DNA from: Nitrosomonadales bacterium
GTDB taxonomy: Bacteria > Pseudomonadota > Gammaproteobacteria > Burkholderiales > Gallionellaceae
Reading direction: 5' to 3'
NCBI GenBank assembly: GCA_016218465.1
Contig: JACREA010000134.1
Location: 1-14,934 of the forward strand
Length of the DNA: 14,934 nt
Positions 14,736 to 14,934 of this stretch are shown one piece after another. Position 1 is the stretch's first letter. Every line of letters begins with the position of its first letter. The position numbers were made by a program, and so were the translations under genes. The notes beneath the pieces were generated by a model that was given only the letters and a program-made list of their open reading frames with translations, was not told where the DNA came from and did not search any database.

Positions 14736-14933
14736 CTAGGCAAAAAACACCCAGAACGATTTCTTGCGCTGCCGCCAATACACTACTGTGTCAGCAAACA
14801 GATCCAGCGCAATTTCTCTGTCATTGGCAGAAAGCCCAAGCGTGTCACTGGCATTGCGCAACAGCAGCACATAACCGGAAGCCTCATGCCAGGACAAATC
14901 ACACAATGCGTCGGCCAGCGCATCCCAATTCGC
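14736..14933 (-). CDS. Barstar-family protein (3' part)
   Basis: The last 65 codons of a gene that enters from the right edge, ending in TAG at 14736-14738. The translation begins ANWDALADALCDLSW and continues through GYVLLLRNASDTLGLS to ADTVVYWRQRKKSFWVFFA. This matches the C-terminal half of barstar (barnase-inhibitor) family proteins, whose NWDALxDxLxDLSW helix and central LLLRN strand are distinctive. Barstar binds and blocks ribonucleases of the barnase type; many chromosomal homologues are solitary. The stop is 3 bases before the nudB start, so it is probably the upstream member of the nudB-nadA operon. Whether a ribonuclease partner lies further upstream cannot be seen. Confidence 0.8.
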   Translation of the reverse strand, partial: ANWDALADALCDLSWHEASGYVLLLRNASDTLGLSANDREIALDLFADTVVYWRQRKKSFWVFFA

Positions 14934-14934
14934 A

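Overview
The window looks like chromosomal DNA of a betaproteobacterium. The moderate-to-high G+C of most genes, the PotCD, NadA and NudB protein types, the YbhP/ClsB pair and the style of the dispersed repeats would fit a Gallionellaceae/Nitrosomonadales-like organism. That placement is inference from gene content, not from a marker gene. No rRNA, tRNA, CRISPR array, integrase or transposase is visible.

Layout. (1) 1-1639 (+): the 3' part of a polyamine ABC permease (PotC), overlapping a periplasmic polyamine-binding protein (PotD). The PotD signal peptide contains a dispersed inverted repeat. (2) 1705-2901 (+): an NAD(P)-binding Rossmann protein followed closely by a small HEAT-repeat protein, closed by a bidirectional terminator hairpin. 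(3) 2966-5615 (-): an AT-richer pair, an EptA/MCR-type phosphoethanolamine transferase followed by a PAP2 phosphatase, probably an envelope-lipid remodelling module. A tetranucleotide tract lies inside the transferase. (4) 5661-5848 (+): a decayed fragment of a second potD. (5) 5960-6972 (+): an FmdE-like protein overlapping an HHE hemerythrin. (6) 6974-8907 (-): a YbhP-like endonuclease/exonuclease/phosphatase-fold protein overlapping a ClsB-type cardiolipin synthase. (7) 9142-11348 (+): a MASE1 sensor kinase and a NarL-type response regulator, followed at 11578-12033 by a bacteriohemerythrin with two stem-loops in its upstream region. (8) 12086-14933 (-): a tightly packed operon of a barstar-family protein (partial), NudB Nudix hydrolase, a cyclic-nucleotide-binding coiled-coil protein and quinolinate synthase NadA.

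How the genes fit together. Polyamine uptake, lipid A modification, a PAP2 phosphatase and cardiolipin synthesis all concern the envelope. The two hemerythrins and the two-component system suggest oxygen, NO or redox sensing. The last operon joins NAD and folate synthesis genes to a signalling protein that carries a cNMP-binding domain but no DNA-binding domain.

No complete new defence or mobile system is evident. The best leads are the repeat that supplies part of the PotD signal peptide, the potD remnant beside the AT-rich lipid-modification genes, the possible phase-variation tract in the phosphoethanolamine transferase, and the unexplained FmdE-like/hemerythrin and cNMP-protein/NadA couplings.
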